From the NCBI GenBank assembly GCA_023415335.1, contig JAEZLD010000113.1, forward strand, positions 1 to 8,692: DNA of 8,692 nt, given 5' to 3'. The position numbers were made by a program, and so were the translations under genes. The notes below the pieces were generated by a model. That model did not search any database and had not been told where the DNA came from. It was given only the letters and a program-made list of their open reading frames with translations. This DNA is from Bacillota bacterium (GTDB lineage: Bacteria; Bacillota; Clostridia; Clostridiales; Caloramatoraceae). Of this stretch, positions 1 through 4,888 are shown piece after piece. Numbering within the stretch: the stretch's first letter is position 1; each line of letters begins with the position of its first letter.

Positions 1-2
1 TC

Positions 3-107
3 GGAATGCATTGTCAGGGAGGACTTTCCGATACTATGTGGGATGGGATAATGGGGACCCTTGGTGGAGGGATGATGGTAATATATATGTTTATTAGGAG
101 AGAATAG
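3..107 (+). CDS. C-terminus of a probable small membrane protein (partial)
   Basis: The third frame is open from the window edge to a TAG at 105-107, giving 34 residues. The peptide has a Ser-Asp-Thr-Met-Trp-Asp segment, then Gly-Thr-Leu-Gly-Gly-Gly, a hydrophobic run (Met-Met-Val-Ile-Tyr-Met-Phe-Ile) and a basic end Arg-Arg-Glu. This pattern of an acidic DTxxD loop, a glycine-rich last helix and a positively charged tail resembles the C-termini of small integral membrane proteins in Firmicutes, in the VanZ or DUF2238 style, but the family cannot be named from so little. The second frame is also open to a TAG at 95-97 and gives a Trp/Asp-rich peptide, so the frame choice is a judgement. A hairpin at 144-175 follows, as expected behind the end of a gene. 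Confidence 0.45.
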   Translation, partial: GMHCQGGLSDTMWDGIMGTLGGGMMVIYMFIRRE

Positions 108-143
108 AGAAAAATGAAGAACGAGGAGAGAAGAGAAATGGAG

Positions 144-175
144 GAAAGCCTGCTTCAGGAGCAATGCAGGCTTTC
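144..175 (+). terminator. Hairpin, possible terminator of the upstream gene
   Basis: GAAAGCCTGC (144-153) pairs perfectly with GCAGGCTTTC (166-175) around a 12-base loop. The stem ends in three T but is followed by AATATATATG instead of a clean T-run, so it is a weak candidate intrinsic terminator. Its place 37 bases after the partial gene's stop fits that role. Confidence 0.5.
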
Positions 176-200
176 AATATATATGTAGTAGTGAGGATTA

Positions 201-293
201 GCCTTCCCTTGCGGGCGGGCTTGGGAAAACATTCTAAATGAATGTTTTCGCCCCTACGAGGGGAAGGTGGCAGCTTTAGCTACTGGATGAGGT
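201..293. repeat. Composite palindromic intergenic repeat, left copy
   Basis: This is a nested palindrome. The outer arms are CCTTCCC (202-208) and GGGAAGG (261-267). Inside lies a GCGGGCGGGC block (211-220), then a perfect 10-bp hairpin GAAAACATTC (225-234) / GAATGTTTTC (240-249) with loop TAAAT, then CGCCCCTACGAGGGG (249-263). After the outer arm comes GTGGCAGCTTTAGCTACTGG and GATGAGGTGG (286-295). TGAGGT (288-293) can pair with ACCTCA (316-321). A related inverted copy lies at 8466-8515. From memory, repeats of the form CCTTCCCC...GGGGAAGGTGGCAGC...GGATGAGG are common between genes in gut Clostridia. No coding frame is evident. I infer a non-autonomous, MITE-like or REP-like element. Confidence 0.65.
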
Positions 294-340
294 GGATAGT
301 GCAGAAGGTGACAGTACCTCACCACCACCTGTGACGGAGA

Positions 341-380
341 CTCCCTACAAGGGGAAGCCATTATTCAGGATGTTTTCGGG
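341..380. repeat. Partial second copy of the left repeat
   Basis: CTCCCTACAAGGGGAAGCC (341-359) repeats the 3' part of the left element (CCCCTACGAGGGGAAGG, 251-267) with few changes. GGATGTTTTCGGG (368-380) repeats one arm of its inner hairpin. The matching left arm is absent, so this is an incomplete or rearranged copy. The rest of 294-438 holds no gene that I can support. Confidence 0.5.
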
Positions 381-438
381 TATCAGTCTGTACATGATTT
401 TACCAGGAACCTTTTTTGCTTAAAAAACAAATTTCGTG

Positions 439-467
439 TTGCATTTTTAGGGGAAACATGATATCAT
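439..467 (+). promoter_or_regulatory. Sigma-A promoter of the tRNA operon
   Basis: The -35 box TTGCAT (439-444) and -10 box TATCAT (462-467) are separated by exactly 17 bases, which places the start of transcription near 474. The short leader begins with GTCGC (474-478), which pairs with GCGAC (485-489) and forms a small hairpin just before the first tRNA at 495. The box sequences, spacing and position directly before a tRNA array make this the best promoter in the window. Confidence 0.75.
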
Positions 468-494
468 AAACAAGTCGCTAAAAGGCGACAGTAT

Positions 495-570
495 GGGAGC
501 TTAGCTCAGCTGGGAGAGCATCTGCCTTACAAGCAGAGGGTCATAGGTTCGAGCCCTATAGTTCCCACCA
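495..570 (+). tRNA. tRNA-Val (anticodon TAC)
   Basis: The gene is a full 76-nt cloverleaf. The acceptor stem GGGAGCT pairs with AGTTCCC, and the D arm is GCTC...GAGC. The anticodon stem is TCTGC/GCAGA, with loop CTTACAA placing TAC at 528-530. The T arm is ATAGG-TTCGAGC-CCTAT, with discriminator A and encoded CCA at 568-570. It decodes GUA valine codons. It is first in the array, with a 5-base spacer to the next gene. Confidence 0.97.
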
Positions 571-575
571 TATTT

Positions 576-653
576 GGCCCAGTAGCTCAGTTTGGTTAGA
601 GTGCTGCCCTGTCACGGCAGAGGTCGAGGGTTCGAGCCCCTTCTGGGTCGCCA
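576..653 (+). tRNA. tRNA-Asp (anticodon GTC)
   Basis: The acceptor stem GGCCCAG pairs with CTGGGTC, with one G-T pair at the second position. The anticodon stem CTGCC/GGCAG carries loop CTGTCAC, with GTC at 611-613. The T loop is TTCGAGC, the discriminator is G and CCA is encoded. The D loop is ten bases (AGTTTGGTTA), giving 78 nt in all. It reads GAC and GAU. Confidence 0.97.
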
Positions 654-658
654 TATAT

Positions 659-734
659 GGCCAGATAGCTCAGTCGGTAGAGCAGTAGACTGAAAATCTA
701 CGTGTCGTTGGTTCGATTCCGACTCTGGCCACCA
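659..734 (+). tRNA. tRNA-Phe (anticodon GAA)
   Basis: This is a 76-nt cloverleaf with acceptor GGCCAGA/TCTGGCC. The anticodon stem GTAGA/TCTAC carries loop CTGAAAA, with GAA at 692-694. The T loop is TTCGATT, the discriminator is A and CCA is encoded. It is the third gene of the array, 5 bases after tRNA-Asp and 6 before tRNA-Gly. Confidence 0.97.
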
Positions 735-740
735 ATAAAT

Positions 741-816
741 GCGGGAATAGCTCAGCTGATAGAGCGTTGCCTTGCCAAGGCAAAGGTCGCGGGTTTGAGC
801 CCCGTTTCCCGCTCCA
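741..816 (+). tRNA. tRNA-Gly (anticodon GCC)
   Basis: This is a 76-nt cloverleaf with acceptor GCGGGAA/TTCCCGC. The anticodon stem TTGCC/GGCAA carries loop TTGCCAA, with GCC at 774-776. The discriminator is T and CCA is encoded at 814-816. It is last in the array: its final A is also the first base of the long terminator stem that follows. Confidence 0.97.
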
Positions 817-853
817 AAAAGAAAGAAGCCACATTAGTGGCTTTTTTCTTTTT
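816..853 (+). terminator. Intrinsic terminator of the tRNA operon
   Basis: The segment 816-832 (AAAAAGAAAGAAGCCAC) pairs with 837-853 (GTGGCTTTTTTCTTTTT) over 17 positions, with a single G-T wobble and loop ATTA. The GC-rich core GCCAC/GTGGC is followed by six T, a C and five T. The opposite strand also reads as stem plus T-run, so it could act in both directions. Confidence 0.93.
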
Positions 854-964
854 GTACTTTTCTCTCTTCACTATTCGTTCTTCACTCTTCTCTTATCTTA
901 CTCTCCCTGCTTTAAAAGCCATTCATATTTGTTATGGATTTTGTTAAACGGTCATATGTAAGTT
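854..964. other. Pyrimidine-rich spacer between tRNA operon and kinase gene
   Basis: Bases 855-906 are almost all C and T on the plus strand, with a repeated CTCTTCACT / TTCTTCACT unit around 862-886. TCGTTCTTCA (875-884) is the reverse complement of TGAAGAACGA at 115-124, in a purine-rich tract (97-148) on the other side of the tRNA block. Bases 907-964 show nothing I can name. No gene is supported here. Confidence 0.4.
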
Positions 965-1021
965 TTGGCAGTTAATTTATTGTAAAAATATATATATTTT
1001 ACAATAAATGAATGTTATAGT
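965..1021 (+). promoter_or_regulatory. Kinase promoter region with ATTGTAAA inverted repeat
   Basis: ATTTATTGTAAAA (975-987) and TTTTACAATAAAT (997-1009) are perfect 13-bp inverted arms around a 9-base AT centre. Each arm contains the octamer ATTGTAAA, at 979-986 and inverted at 998-1005. Two promoter readings fit. One is TTGGCA (965-970) with an 18-base spacer to TATATA (989-994), so that the repeat covers the -10 box. The other is an extended -10 TGTTATAGT (1013-1021) just behind the repeat, with a weak -35. No T-run follows the right arm, so it is more likely an operator than a terminator. The same octamer recurs before the lipoprotein gene, which suggests a shared regulator. Confidence 0.6.
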
Positions 1022-1056
1022 AATTATGACTATATTATCGAAAGTGTGGATGCTGT

Positions 1057-2790
1057 ATGTCGTTTAATAATATTGTGCTCTGGAAAAAAATGTTGATTAT
1101 TAGCGTTACACCACTTCTAATTATTAGTATTATCATTGGTGCTTTGTCATATAATCGGGCTAAGGAGGCAGCGGAGAAGTCTTCCAAGAATAGTCTCTCG
1201 GATGCAGTTAATCGAATTGACATCAGTATAACTCTTCACACCAGGCAGATGAATAAGGCAATGCAGATACTTGTAGATAGCCCTACTTTTAAAGATGGAT
1301 CTGTGCTAATGGATTCGGATAAGATGGATTCTCTTGAGTTTTTCTGTATGAATTTGTTTGAACCGTTTCAAGAAGTTCGGTCAGTGACAATATATGATAG
1401 TGAGAAAGTAATTTATACTACAGAGGCTAAGGGGACACCGAATTTTATAAGAATGGAGGAGCTGCTTGCTCAGGCAAGAAAGTTTCCTGGTAAGACACAT
1501 TGGTCAGAATTGACGAATAGCATCTTTGTTGAAAGCAGTAACAAGGAGAGTGCTGTAATTCAGGTTTGCCGAGGAATTCGTAATGCAGATAATGAAACTA
1601 TTGGTTTCGTGTTAGTAGAAGTGGATCCCAATACAATTGGTAGTGCCAGCCTATTGAAGCAGAGAATTGTGGGTAATCAAATCAGCTTTCTGGTGGATAA
1701 AGGTAAAAACCTGATTTTCAGTGACAGTGTGATACCACAGGGAATGGTAGAGGAGGCCATTAATTTATATATGGCTGGCCAGCGAATCTTTACCCTTACA
1801 GTTGATGGTCAAAAATATCATTGTTACACACAGTACAACGGACTGGTGGGTTGGATAAGTTTCATTATGGTAGGGGAAGAACAGCTGTTCCAAGGGGGAG
1901 AATCTCTGCGTAATTATATAGCTATTCTTGTGGCATCGTGTGCCGCTCTTGCAGTAGTGCTGCTGATGATTCTGTCGCAGATGATTACAAAGCCTCTGGA
2001 AAGATTAAACAATGGTATGAAGCAGGTGATTAACAGTAACTTTGAGATTCAACTGTCCAACAATAGAACGGACGAGATAGGGGAACTAACCGAATCCTTT
2101 AACTACATGGTAGACCAGATACACACATTGATTAGCAGAGTATATCTGAAGGAATTAGCTCAAAAAAATGCAGAGATGGAGGCTTTACAGGCGCAGATAA
2201 ATCCACATTTCCTATATAATTCACTTGACTCAATAAATTGGATGCTCATTGATAGAGGAGAGATGTATATCAGCAGTGTTGTAGTCGCGTTAGGGAAACT
2301 GATGCAGTACAGTATGGACACCAGGACCTCGCTAGTGCCATTGAGGGAGGAATATCGCAATGCAAAGGATTATCTGCTAATCCAGCGTAATCGTCTGGAG
2401 GAACAGCTTGATTATGAGCTGGAGCTTGAGCCTGGCTTAGAAGAATTCTATGTGCCAAAGCTGATTTTACAGCCTTTAATTGAAAATGCCATAAAACATG
2501 GTGTATTGGAAGCTTCACATCGATGCATGGTAAATGTTCGGTCATATAGAATAGATGATCGGATTTGTATTATGGTGAAGGATAATGGTGCTGGAATGAC
2601 AGCTGAAAAACTGGATGTATATCGAAAAATTCTCGATGAAAGTCTAGAAACGGTAGATAGTATAGGAATCCGCAATGTAACCAGAAGACTGCAGCTTCAT
2701 TTTAACGAAGAGTGTAAGTTTGTGGTTGAAAGTATGCCTAATGAGGGGACGGCGATTTCGCTACTTTTGCCCGTAATTGTGAAGGAGTGA
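1057..2790 (+). CDS. Sensor histidine kinase, LytS/YesM family
   Basis: This 577-residue membrane kinase probably senses an outside ligand and phosphorylates the regulator encoded next. Membrane helices are at about residues 12-32 and 287-309, enclosing an extracytoplasmic domain of about 250 residues, probably Cache-like. A HAMP linker spans about 310-362 (TKPLERLNNG, RTDEIGELTESFN). The His_kinase core has the phospho-acceptor His384 in INPHFLYN (381-388). The ATPase domain shows the N box LQPLIENAIKHG (471-482), G1 DNGAGM (509-514) and G2 SIGIRN (535-540), where GIGLRN is more usual. All catalytic motifs are present. The ATG at 1057 has only a weak ribosome binding site, but the first helix fits this start. 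The stop TGA (2788-2790) lies directly behind an AAGGAG that serves the next gene, so the two are translationally linked. In this family such kinases usually govern uptake of carbohydrates or similar solutes. The ligand is not visible here. Confidence 0.93.
   Translation: MSFNNIVLWKKMLIISVTPLLIISIIIGALSYNRAKEAAEKSSKNSLSDAVNRIDISITLHTRQMNKAMQILVDSPTFKDGSVLMDSDKMDSLEFFCMNLFEPFQEVRSVTIYDSEKVIYTTEAKGTPNFIRMEELLAQARKFPGKTHWSELTNSIFVESSNKESAVIQVCRGIRNADNETIGFVLVEVDPNTIGSASLLKQRIVGNQISFLVDKGKNLIFSDSVIPQGMVEEAINLYMAGQRIFTLTVDGQKYHCYTQYNGLVGWISFIMVGEEQLFQGGESLRNYIAILVASCAALAVVLLMILSQMITKPLERLNNGMKQVINSNFEIQLSNNRTDEIGELTESFNYMVDQIHTLISRVYLKELAQKNAEMEALQAQINPHFLYNSLDSINWMLIDRGEMYISSVVVALGKLMQYSMDTRTSLVPLREEYRNAKDYLLIQRNRLEEQLDYELELEPGLEEFYVPKLILQPLIENAIKHGVLEASHRCMVNVRSYRIDDRICIMVKDNGAGMTAEKLDVYRKILDESLETVDSIGIRNVTRRLQLHFNEECKFVVESMPNEGTAISLLLPVIVKE
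2782..2787 (+). promoter_or_regulatory. Ribosome binding site that sets a TTG start for the regulator
   Basis: AAGGAG at 2782-2787 lies 8 bases before the TTG at 2796. The longer reading starts with GTG at 2787-2789, which would overlap this ribosome binding site and has none of its own. The TTG start also gives the typical receiver N-terminus MKIIIIDDE. Confidence 0.75.
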
Positions 2791-2795
2791 CCAGA

Positions 2796-3560
2796 TTGAA
2801 GATTATCATTATCGATGATGAACCTAAAATCCGTAAGGGCCTTAGCAAGATTCTGGACACACACCCAGGATGGAGCGTGCTGGGTGCTTTTTCAGAGGCA
2901 GACAGTGCAATTAGCTTTGTGCAGGAGAATCCTGTAGATGTAGTGATTACTGATATTCATATGCCCGGCATGACAGGACTTGATATGATTGCAAAGCTGA
3001 AGGAAAGCTGTAAAAAAGTATGTTTTATAATACTCAGCGGTTATGGAAGATTCGAATATGCACAGCGCGCAATTGATTTGGAAGTCAAGAAGTTTCTTAC
3101 AAAACCTACATCACCGGAGGAGGTTACCCAAGCATTGGAGCAGATTGAGGCAGAGATAATACAAAAAACGCCATCTATTCTTGCACAGAAGCCAACAAGC
3201 AATCTTCTTATTCTTCGCGCAAAAGAATATATTGATTTAAACTACCGTAGGAAGTTTTCGTTGAAAGATGTGGCCGCCGCACTGTATATCTCCCCAAACT
3301 ACCTTTCAGACCTTTTCAAAAGGCATACTGGCATGAATTTCTCAGATTATCTGCTTGAAGTGCGGATGGAGAAGTCAAGAGAGTACCTGATGGATATTCA
3401 CTATAAGATCGGCGATATTTCCAGTCTGGTTGGTTTTTCGGATGCACGATATTTTAGCAGTACATTCCGCAAGAAGTATCAAATGACACCGCTGGAGTTT
3501 CGAAGCCGTTATGCAGCGGGATTGGAGCCTGGGGCTAATACGAAGGTGAAAGAAGAATAG
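2796..3560 (+). CDS. Response regulator, receiver plus AraC-type DNA-binding domain (YesN-like)
   Basis: This 254-residue cytoplasmic regulator is the likely partner of the kinase just upstream. The receiver domain (about 1-120) has acidic Asp7, Asp8 and Glu9, phospho-acceptor Asp53 in TDIHMPGM, Ser81 in ILSGYG and Lys103 in FLTKP. A short linker leads to an AraC/XylS domain (about 138-240) with two helix-turn-helix units: FSLKDVAAALYISPNYLSDL (154-173) and KIGDISSLVGFSDARYFSST (204-223), followed by FRKKYQMTPLEFR. It is the short form of the YesN family, lacking the long middle region of 500-residue members. The TTG start at 2796 is chosen from the upstream AAGGAG; a GTG at 2787 would add three residues. 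A terminator ends the unit 6 bases on. I infer that it binds the ATTGTAAA boxes near 979-1005 and 3633-3679. Confidence 0.94.
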   Translation: MKIIIIDDEPKIRKGLSKILDTHPGWSVLGAFSEADSAISFVQENPVDVVITDIHMPGMTGLDMIAKLKESCKKVCFIILSGYGRFEYAQRAIDLEVKKFLTKPTSPEEVTQALEQIEAEIIQKTPSILAQKPTSNLLILRAKEYIDLNYRRKFSLKDVAAALYISPNYLSDLFKRHTGMNFSDYLLEVRMEKSREYLMDIHYKIGDISSLVGFSDARYFSSTFRKKYQMTPLEFRSRYAAGLEPGANTKVKEE

Positions 3561-3566
3561 CTTTCT

Positions 3567-3598
3567 AAATAGGCATTGCAGAGAAGCAATGCCTATTT
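3567..3598 (+). terminator. Intrinsic terminator after the two-component operon
   Basis: AAATAGGCATTGC (3567-3579) pairs perfectly over 13 bp with GCAATGCCTATTT (3586-3598) around loop AGAGAA. The T-tract is short (TTTTG). It separates the regulatory genes from the transporter genes, so the latter need their own promoter. Confidence 0.85.
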
Positions 3599-3620
3599 TG
3601 TGTATTACAGATAAAGCTAT

Positions 3621-3679
3621 GAATTGTGTAGAATTGTAAACAAAATCATAATATTTTAAATTTACTGCCAAATTGTAAA
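3621..3679 (+). promoter_or_regulatory. Candidate operator: three direct repeats of AATTGT(a/g)(a/t)A
   Basis: GAATTGTGTA (3621-3630) and GAATTGTAAA (3631-3640) are abutting 10-bp repeats. AAATTGTAAA (3670-3679) is a third copy, inside the spacer of the predicted promoter. Two copies include the exact octamer ATTGTAAA found as an inverted pair before the kinase gene. Direct repeats upstream of the -35 box are typical of sites for AraC-type activators. Binding by the response regulator is inferred. Confidence 0.5.
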
Positions 3680-3689
3680 CTGATAAAAT
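3661..3689 (+). promoter_or_regulatory. Promoter of the transporter operon
   Basis: TTTACT (3661-3666) and TAAAAT (3684-3689) are separated by 17 bases, and TGA directly before the -10 gives an extended -10 element. Transcription would start near 3696, leaving a leader of about 50 bases before the ATG at 3748. The imperfect -35 box fits an activator-dependent promoter. Confidence 0.6.
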
Positions 3690-3747
3690 TTAGTCAATGA
3701 TACTCGATGAGAGTTGGGTAGAAATACATAATGAGGGGGAAAACAAT

Positions 3748-4770
3748 ATGAAAAAGGTATTGGCATTTGCTCTGGCTGTTGTTATGATGCTGAGCACTCT
3801 GACTGCATGTGGCTCAAACAGTGGTAAAACTCCAAAAAAAGACGACGGCCCAAAGACTGCAAAAAATGTTAAAATCGTTCTGTTACTTCCTGGAGAAATC
3901 AATGACCAAGGCTGGAATGCTTCCAACTATGCAGGTGTTGTTGCTTGTAACGAAAAGCTAGGCACCAGTATGGAATACGTTGAGGCTGTTAAGGCGGCTG
4001 ATTTCGAGTCCACCTTCCGTGAGTATGCAGAGCGTGGCTATGACATCATTATGGCTGCAGGCTCTCAGTTTGATGAGGCTGCTTCAAGTGTCGCTGCAAA
4101 ATATCCAAATACACTATTCATGGTTGTAAACGGCTCCAAATCCGATGGTGCAAATCTATGCCCATTGTTTCCTAAGGAATACGAGGCTTCATACCTAGGT
4201 GCAATCATTGCTGGTCATATTACCAAGACTGGTAAGTTCGGTATGATTGGAGGCGACCCTAATCAGGCTATGAAGGACCTGATGGCTGTTTATGGTAAGA
4301 CTGCCGTTAAAATTGCTAAGGAACGTGGAATTGCTAATGCTTCATACAATCTGGCATATGCAAACAGCTGGAGTGACATCGCTCTAGGTAAGCAGATGTC
4401 TGAAAATATGATTGATGAGGGTGCCGATGTTATGTTCGTTTATGCAAACGAACTGGGCTTAGGTGTTATCGACGGCGCTATTGAGAAAGGTGTCAAGGTT
4501 GTTGGATACTCTGCTGACCAGACTGTTATCAACCCATCAACTGTTGTTGCCTCCATTGACTTTGATTATGCAACAATGTATGTTTGGGCTATCAACGAGT
4601 ATCTAAATGGTAAACTGAAGGGCAATAAGATGGTTGAGGTTGGCGTTCCAGAAGGAATTTACTTCCCTGTATACACAGAAAACTGCCCTCAGGAAGCAAA
4701 GGCCGCTTGTGATGAAGCTGTCAAGGCTCTTAAGGATGGCACTGTTAACCTGAAAGCTCTGTTTGACTAA
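3748..4770 (+). CDS. BMP/PnrA-family substrate-binding lipoprotein of an ABC importer
   Basis: This 340-residue lipoprotein captures the substrate outside the membrane and delivers it to the permeases encoded downstream. The ATG at 3748 is chosen over an in-frame ATG at 3697 because GAGGGGG lies 8 bases before it and a classic signal peptide follows (MKKVLAFALAVVMM), with lipobox LTAC and the lipidated Cys21. Family signatures in order are INDQGWN (51-57), YLGAIIAG (149-156), GKFGMIGG (162-169), GADVMFVYA (225-233) and GYSADQ (253-258). Length and order match the BMP family (PF02608), whose studied members bind nucleosides. Odd points: Trp56 stands where Phe is common, Ser255 where Asp is usual before the ADQ, and no Lys in ASIDFD (268-273) where the family often has one. 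Frequent GTT, GCT and AAG codons suggest high expression. A hairpin follows the stop. Confidence 0.9.
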   Translation: MKKVLAFALAVVMMLSTLTACGSNSGKTPKKDDGPKTAKNVKIVLLLPGEINDQGWNASNYAGVVACNEKLGTSMEYVEAVKAADFESTFREYAERGYDIIMAAGSQFDEAASSVAAKYPNTLFMVVNGSKSDGANLCPLFPKEYEASYLGAIIAGHITKTGKFGMIGGDPNQAMKDLMAVYGKTAVKIAKERGIANASYNLAYANSWSDIALGKQMSENMIDEGADVMFVYANELGLGVIDGAIEKGVKVVGYSADQTVINPSTVVASIDFDYATMYVWAINEYLNGKLKGNKMVEVGVPEGIYFPVYTENCPQEAKAACDEAVKALKDGTVNLKALFD

Positions 4771-4781
4771 TCTCTCTTATA

Positions 4782-4813
4782 TATGCCTGCGGTACCTTGG
4801 TGTCGCAGGCATA
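4782..4813 (+). other. Stable intercistronic hairpin without T-run
   Basis: TATGCCTGCG (4782-4791) pairs perfectly over 10 bp with CGCAGGCATA (4804-4813), and wobble pairs extend the stem inward. It begins 12 bases after the lipoprotein stop and is followed by ATTAAAG, with no T-run. It therefore looks like an mRNA 3'-end stabiliser or partial attenuator that lets the binding protein be made in excess over the ATPase and permeases, and not like a full terminator. The GGCATA of its right arm recurs at 4835-4840. Confidence 0.7.
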
Positions 4814-4875
4814 ATTAAAGCTAAATAAGCCGTGGGCATACCTCAAATGGGAAGCACACGGTTAATCCAAATCAT

Positions 4876-4882
4876 TGGAGGG
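4876..4882 (+). promoter_or_regulatory. Ribosome binding site that sets the ATPase start
   Basis: TGGAGGG at 4876-4882 sits 6 bases before the ATG at 4889. A GTG at 4832 opens the same frame 19 codons earlier, but it has no such site and adds a peptide unlike an ABC protein N-terminus. Confidence 0.8.
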
Positions 4883-4888
4883 TTCATT

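Noticed and set aside
2..97. Alternative reading of the left-edge fragment in frame 2 (Trp/Asp-rich peptide)
   Set aside because: It cannot be excluded, but the frame 3 peptide has the stronger look of a real protein end, with a hydrophobic helix and basic tail.
201..380. CRISPR array
   Set aside because: The repeats are palindromic, unequal and few, with no regular spacers and no cas genes.
741..853. tRNA-Gly as an integration site of a mobile island
   Set aside because: No integrase gene and no second copy of the tRNA 3' end were seen; the tRNA is followed directly by its own terminator.
702..961. Two overlapping plus-strand open frames over the tRNA-Phe/tRNA-Gly genes and the following spacer
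   Set aside because: They run through two clear tRNA genes and a terminator, have no ribosome binding site, and encode low-complexity peptides.
1050..1067. Mini-ORF MLYVV overlapping the kinase start
   Set aside because: It is only five codons, has no good ribosome binding site, and is likely by chance.
3561..3747. Possible purine riboswitch in the leader before the importer
   Set aside because: I looked for the conserved three-way-junction core and loop sequences and did not see them. The predicted leader of about 50 bases is also too short for one.
3697..3747. Longer lipoprotein start at the in-frame ATG at 3697
   Set aside because: It would put 17 mostly polar residues before a textbook lipoprotein signal peptide, and the strong ribosome binding site is at 3733-3739. 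The predicted start of transcription also nearly coincides with this codon.
4832..4888. Longer ATPase start at GTG 4832
   Set aside because: There is no ribosome binding site for it, whereas TGGAGGG is correctly placed before the ATG at 4889, where the ABC domain begins as expected.
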